Assembly: GCA_039936115.1 (NCBI GenBank)
Contig: JBDTIZ010000004.1
Span: 1-8,539, forward strand
Source of the DNA: DATIJJ01 sp039936115
GTDB lineage: Bacteria; Pseudomonadota; Gammaproteobacteria; DSM-16500
Length of the DNA stretch: 8,539 nucleotides
Direction: 5' to 3'
Below, in pieces: positions 5,308-8,539 of this stretch; the first letter of the stretch is position 1, and every line of letters starts with the position of its first letter. Position numbers and translations under genes: made by a program. The notes below the pieces were generated by a model, which had not been told where the DNA came from, did no database searches, and was given only the letters and a program-made list of their open reading frames with translations.

Positions 5308-7131
5308 ATGAAAATAGACAAGCACGGCAATAAACATAATAAACGGCTCGCTATCCTCTCACATGAAGAAATCGACTTTTATTTTAGTCTGCCCTGCTTT
5401 TCAGACACAGAGCGTTCCCATTATTTCTCGTTATCTGAAGCGGAATACAAAATAAATCAAACTCTATCATCAGCAACACAATGGTATTTTGTCCTGCAGC
5501 TTGGCTATTTCAAAGCGAAAAAACAATTTTTTGTTTTTCAATACTCACAAATAAAAACGGATGCTGAGTTTATTAAAAGAATTTATCAATGCGATCTTTC
5601 ACGAAAAAGTATTAGCGAAGACACTCATCGTAAAATACGTCACATGATATTAACACATCTGAAATATAACGATGACATACCAACGATAAAAAATTATCTT
5701 ATCAATAAATCTCAAAGTATTGTTTCTGACACGATCGATCCAAAATCAATATTTCGATTATTATACGATTATATGGAAATGAGTTCTTTTATTATTCCGC
5801 AGTATTCAACTTTCCAATCAATTATCAGCGCTGCTTTAAAACAAGAATCGCTGCGATTACAAAATACTTTGCAAAAGATGTTACCACAATACGCAGTTAA
5901 TACACTTGATAAATTACTAAACGTTGAAAATCAATATTATGAAATTACAGCAGTTAAAAAGGATCAGAAAAATTTTAAATATAAAGAGGTGCAAAAAATT
6001 ATTGCGCACAAAATTAATTACGACCGCTTATATCATCTATCACAGAATATCATTCCAAAACTTAATATATCAAAAAATATGGTTTCGTATTATTCTTTAC
6101 TAGCAAGCCACTACCCGATTTCCAAATTGAAAAAATTGCCGAAATTTATAACTTATCTTTATTTGCTTTCCTACATTTCTTCTCGCATACAAAAGTTTAA
6201 TGATAATTTGATGAGCTCATTTGTATACTATGTTGATAGGTATGAAAAATCAGCAAAAGAATATGGCAAAGAGTGTGTTTATGAATCAAAATTACAACTA
6301 AACCGTGATGTTAAAACAAAAATTCCAAAAGTAATGAGATTAGTGATCGGAGAACCTGCTGATGATAAAACAATTCAAGAAAAAGCGCTTGTTATTGCTC
6401 CGAAAAATAGATTGATACAGCTAATTGATTACATTGCTAACGAAAAAGTAGATGAAAATTGTTTTCGATGGGAACACTATGATCAAGTAAAAGCAGAAAT
6501 CACAAAGAATCTTCGCCCAATTTTCATGAGTCTCGATTTTTCTTGCGACTCACCCTGCAATCAATTAGCTAAGGCTATTATTTTTCTCAAGACACAGTTT
6601 GAAAAGCAAAAGCCATTGTCCAAAAGCAAGATAAATAAATTTCCTATCACTTTTGTTCCTAAAAATGTAGCTGACTATATTTACAGCATAGATAAACGAA
6701 ATCATATTTCGAGTATTCAATACTCTCGATATGAATTTTTCGTGTACTCACAAATTCGGCATCAGTTTAAAAATAATCATGTAACTATTTGTGACAGCAT
6801 TAGTCATAAAAGTTTAACAGAAGATTTAATCCCTCAGCACCAATGTAAATCCGTGATAAAGAAACTTGACAATCCACTGCTTTCAACGCCATGCAAAATA
6901 ACATTATCAAAAGCGGAAGAAATACTTGACGAATATTATTACGAAGTAAATAAACGCATTGAGAGCGGTGAAAATAAATCAGTAAGGATTGATCAAAGTG
7001 GAACAGAAAAACGAATTATTTTAAAGTATGAGAAGAAAGATGATCTCGTGAATCATCAATTTTTTAAAAATCTACTTAAAGTCAGCATTATCGACGTTTT
7101 AAATTTCGTACAAGAAAACAGGATTTCTTAA
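5308..7131 (+). CDS. tnpA: Tn3-family transposase TnpA, N-terminal part (ends at a frameshift)
   Basis: These 607 residues are the first three-fifths of a Tn3-family transposase. The start region (RLAILSHEEIDFYFSLPCFSDTERSHYF) opens a DUF4158 domain, roughly residues 10-170, thought to help recognise the transposon ends. A long, poorly conserved helical region follows, and the segment from about 560 (QSGTEKRIILKYEKKDD...FKNLLKVSIIDVLNFV) enters the Tn3 transposase domain. The frame then ends prematurely at TAA 7129-7131, while the expected continuation (GFLNCFIHIKPYCAK...) is present in the next frame from about 7119. The ATG at 5308 fits the family N-terminus but has no clear ribosome binding site. 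On its own this part lacks the whole DDE catalytic core and would be inactive. Confidence 0.9.
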   Translation: MKIDKHGNKHNKRLAILSHEEIDFYFSLPCFSDTERSHYFSLSEAEYKINQTLSSATQWYFVLQLGYFKAKKQFFVFQYSQIKTDAEFIKRIYQCDLSRKSISEDTHRKIRHMILTHLKYNDDIPTIKNYLINKSQSIVSDTIDPKSIFRLLYDYMEMSSFIIPQYSTFQSIISAALKQESLRLQNTLQKMLPQYAVNTLDKLLNVENQYYEITAVKKDQKNFKYKEVQKIIAHKINYDRLYHLSQNIIPKLNISKNMVSYYSLLASHYPISKLKKLPKFITYLYLLSYISSRIQKFNDNLMSSFVYYVDRYEKSAKEYGKECVYESKLQLNRDVKTKIPKVMRLVIGEPADDKTIQEKALVIAPKNRLIQLIDYIANEKVDENCFRWEHYDQVKAEITKNLRPIFMSLDFSCDSPCNQLAKAIIFLKTQFEKQKPLSKSKINKFPITFVPKNVADYIYSIDKRNHISSIQYSRYEFFVYSQIRHQFKNNHVTICDSISHKSLTEDLIPQHQCKSVIKKLDNPLLSTPCKITLSKAEEILDEYYYEVNKRIESGENKSVRIDQSGTEKRIILKYEKKDDLVNHQFFKNLLKVSIIDVLNFVQENRIS

Positions 7132-7234
7132 TTGCTTTATACACATAAAGCCATATTGCGCGAAGGCAAAAAAGGATAATCAATACATAGTTGGCGGTAT
7201 TATTGCGAATGCAATTGGTCAAGGCATTGGCGGT

Positions 7235-8332
7235 ATGTCCAATAGATCAAATCTTGATTATCAAATGCTTTATAATGCGGAACATAATTTCATTCGATTA
7301 GACACCTTAAGACCAGCTTGTAACACCATCAGCAACGGTATCTCAAAACTACCTGTTTTTTCGAGCTGGGCAATTGAGCATGAAAAAATTTATGCAGCTG
7401 TTGATGGTCAAAAACTTCAAACCCGATTCGATATTTTATTGGCTAGAAATTCCAAAAAATATTTTCCTTTAAAAAAAGGTGTTGTCGGTTATTCATTACT
7501 CGCAAACTTTATTCCATTGAGTGCTGAAACAATTTCTCCAAACCTACATGAGAGTTATTTTCTATTTGATATTCTAAAAAATTGCACTGCTGATATTAAA
7601 TTGAATTGTGTAACAGGTGATTCACATGCAATAAATCCAGTGAATTTTTTATTAATGCGATATTTGCCTATTGAGTTTGCACCACATCTCGTGCACATTA
7701 ATCAGAAAATAGAAAATTTGTATTCATTTTCGCATCCCAATGAATTTAATGACCTATTAATTCGTCCGCATTATCAAGCAAAAACAGATTTAATATTATC
7801 AGAAGAAGAAAATATAAATTGGGTGATCGCATCATTATTGCATGGCGACACCAGACAGAATATCATTATTAGAAAATTAAGCTCATTAAGTCAACATAAC
7901 CGAACCTGTCAAGCAATGATGGAATATAATCGCATATTTGAAAGCATTTATACGTTAAAATATATTGATGACCAAAAATTAAGACAATATGTTCGAGCAT
8001 CGCAAAACCGTATTGAAGCCTATCATCAGTTGCGTCGCGCTATTTCTTTCGCAGGTGGAAGTGAATTGCGTGGCGGCTCGGAATTAGAGGTTATGATTTG
8101 GAATGAGTGCGCACGTTTAGTAGCAAATGCTATTATTTATTACAACGCATATTTGCTAACTGAGCTGTTAAAAAAATACGAGAAATTAGGTAATAAGGAA
8201 ATTGTTGAAATGATCAAGCGTATTTCGCCAATTGCTTGGGTGCATATCAATTTTATGGGAAATTTTATCTTTTCACTCGATCCACCCGATATTGATATTG
8301 AAAGCATGATTGCAGGCGCGAAACTATTTTGA
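7235..8332 (+). CDS. tnpA: Tn3-family transposase TnpA, C-terminal DDE part
   Basis: This is the catalytic remainder of the transposase. The homologous frame is open from 7103 and continues the upstream part from about 7119; the ATG at 7235 is an internal methionine, not a natural start. Numbering from that ATG, the triad is D57 (AAVDGQK), D129 (VTGDSHAINPVNF) and E261 (NRIEAYHQLRRAI). The 72-residue D-D spacing agrees with Tn4430-type transposases. The block SELEVMIWNECARLVANAIIYYNAYLL is also characteristic of the family. Joined across the frameshift, the protein would be about 1,000 residues, the normal length, so a single indel is the only visible lesion. It stops 44 bp before the right inverted repeat, as expected. 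Separate translation as a functional piece is unlikely. Confidence 0.9.
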   Translation: MSNRSNLDYQMLYNAEHNFIRLDTLRPACNTISNGISKLPVFSSWAIEHEKIYAAVDGQKLQTRFDILLARNSKKYFPLKKGVVGYSLLANFIPLSAETISPNLHESYFLFDILKNCTADIKLNCVTGDSHAINPVNFLLMRYLPIEFAPHLVHINQKIENLYSFSHPNEFNDLLIRPHYQAKTDLILSEEENINWVIASLLHGDTRQNIIIRKLSSLSQHNRTCQAMMEYNRIFESIYTLKYIDDQKLRQYVRASQNRIEAYHQLRRAISFAGGSELRGGSELEVMIWNECARLVANAIIYYNAYLLTELLKKYEKLGNKEIVEMIKRISPIAWVHINFMGNFIFSLDPPDIDIESMIAGAKLF

Positions 8333-8336
8333 TACA

Positions 8337-8347
8337 TCCCTTAGGGA
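8337..8347 (+). repeat. Short palindrome after tnpA, weak terminator candidate
   Basis: TCCC-TTA-GGGA directly follows the tnpA stop. The stem is only four pairs with a three-base loop, and the T-rich stretch starts more than ten bases later. It could be a weak terminator or a chance palindrome. Confidence 0.2.
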
Positions 8348-8376
8348 AGGCATCATACTTTTAAGTTGTTTTAGAT

Positions 8377-8413
8377 AAAACCTGGGTTTTTGCGGCTAAA
8401 GTCAAAATACCCC
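8377..8413 (-). repeat. Right terminal inverted repeat (IRR) of the Tn3-family transposon
   Basis: Its reverse complement begins GGGGTATTTTGACTTTAGCC and is identical over 37 bases to 261-297. The perfect identity suggests the ends have been recently under selection or recently copied, even though tnpA is now broken. Confidence 0.95.
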
Positions 8414-8539
8414 AAGTAGACCATTCAACCATCAATCGTTGGGTGATACACTATTCGGCTCTATTAGAAAATGAATTCAGGAAAAATTATAAAAAAAAGG
8501 TCGGTTCAAGCTGGAGAATGGATGAGACTTATATAAAAA
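8414..8539 (+). pseudogene. IS6-family transposase fragment (N-terminus lost at the transposon end, 3' end outside window)
   Basis: From 8416 the frame reads VDHSTINRWVIHY, then LLENEFRKNYKKKVG and SWRMDETYIK, the classic IS6/IS240/IS26-type sequence in which the aspartate of MDETYIK (codon 8521-8523) is the first catalytic residue. The expected ~45 residues before VDHSTI (HFPSEIIL...YRDLEEMM-type) and the left IS6 terminal repeat are absent. They are replaced by the right end of the Tn3-family transposon, and they do not appear on the left side of the transposon either. The frame stays open through the inverted repeat back to a stop at 8362-8364 but has no start codon, so it is probably not expressed. 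The rest of the gene may be intact beyond the window. Confidence 0.85.

Larger units (their letters stand above)
261..8413. mobile_element. Tn3-family unit transposon, 8,153 bp, with frameshifted tnpA
   Basis: Both ends carry the same 37-bp sequence in inverted orientation, beginning GGGG as Tn3-family ends do, and the interior encodes a transposase with Tn3-family motifs reading toward the right end. Between the ends are a tyrosine recombinase, a DUF1016 nuclease, an IS30-type transposase and a SRPBCC-MarR-EVE operon. Pairing a tyrosine recombinase with a Tn3-type transposase resembles the Tn4430/TnpI class more than the serine-resolvase class. No serine resolvase is present. The expected 5-bp target duplication is missing: AATAT precedes the left end and AAGTA follows the right end. 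Boundaries are firm because the match ends abruptly at the GGGG termini. Confidence 0.93.

Noticed and set aside
7103..7140. Programmed ribosomal frameshifting in tnpA
   Set aside because: No strong slippery heptamer, RF2-like signal or downstream pseudoknot is evident, and Tn3-family tnpA genes are normally unsplit. A four-A run indel is the simpler reading.
8140..8337. Minus-strand open frame of 65 codons
   Set aside because: It is antisense to the conserved C-terminus of the Tn3-type transposase.
256..8418. 5-bp target-site duplication around the transposon
   Set aside because: AATAT before the left end and AAGTA after the right end differ, and shifting the boundary by a base or two gives no match.

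Overview
The window is dominated by one complete Tn3-family unit transposon, 8,153 bp from 261 to 8413, bounded by 37-bp perfect terminal inverted repeats. It sits between two unrelated, broken insertion-sequence remnants. The DNA is AT-rich (roughly one third G+C by eye). The proteins look gammaproteobacterial, of the kind found in IS-loaded genomes or plasmids of Legionella-like or Piscirickettsia-like organisms. That host assignment is an impression from protein style and cannot be proved from the window.

Layout from left to right. (1) 2-301: the C-terminal end of a transposase cut by the transposon's left end. (2) 261-297: left inverted repeat. (3) 335-2663, minus strand: a tyrosine recombinase and, upstream of it and overlapping by 14 bp, a YhcG/DUF1016 PD-(D/E)XK nuclease, with a candidate promoter just upstream. 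(4) 2664-2915: a 250-bp non-coding segment with a palindrome and a 30-bp motif that recurs inverted at 5270-5299. (5) 2916-3893, minus: an apparently intact IS30-family transposase gene with no recognisable element ends. (6) 3901-5206, minus: a tightly overlapping operon SRPBCC protein - MarR regulator - EVE-domain protein, read from a near-consensus sigma-70 promoter whose -10 box lies inside a palindrome. (7) 5308-8332, plus: a Tn3-family transposase (DUF4158 N-terminus, DDE C-terminus) split by one frameshift near 7115-7128. (8) 8377-8413: right inverted repeat. (9) 8414-8539: an IS6-family transposase fragment lacking its N-terminus.

How the parts may work together: tnpA and the two inverted repeats are the transposition module, probably inactive in cis because of the frameshift. 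The tyrosine recombinase is the natural candidate for cointegrate resolution, as TnpI is in Tn4430-type elements, and its translational linkage to a DUF1016 nuclease is the most unusual arrangement here. The MarR operon looks like a self-regulated passenger. It may sense a small molecule through MarR and carries an EVE protein, a family of PUA-like readers of modified nucleic acid bases. The discordant flanks and the lack of a 5-bp target duplication show that the present context arose by rearrangement and not by a single simple insertion.
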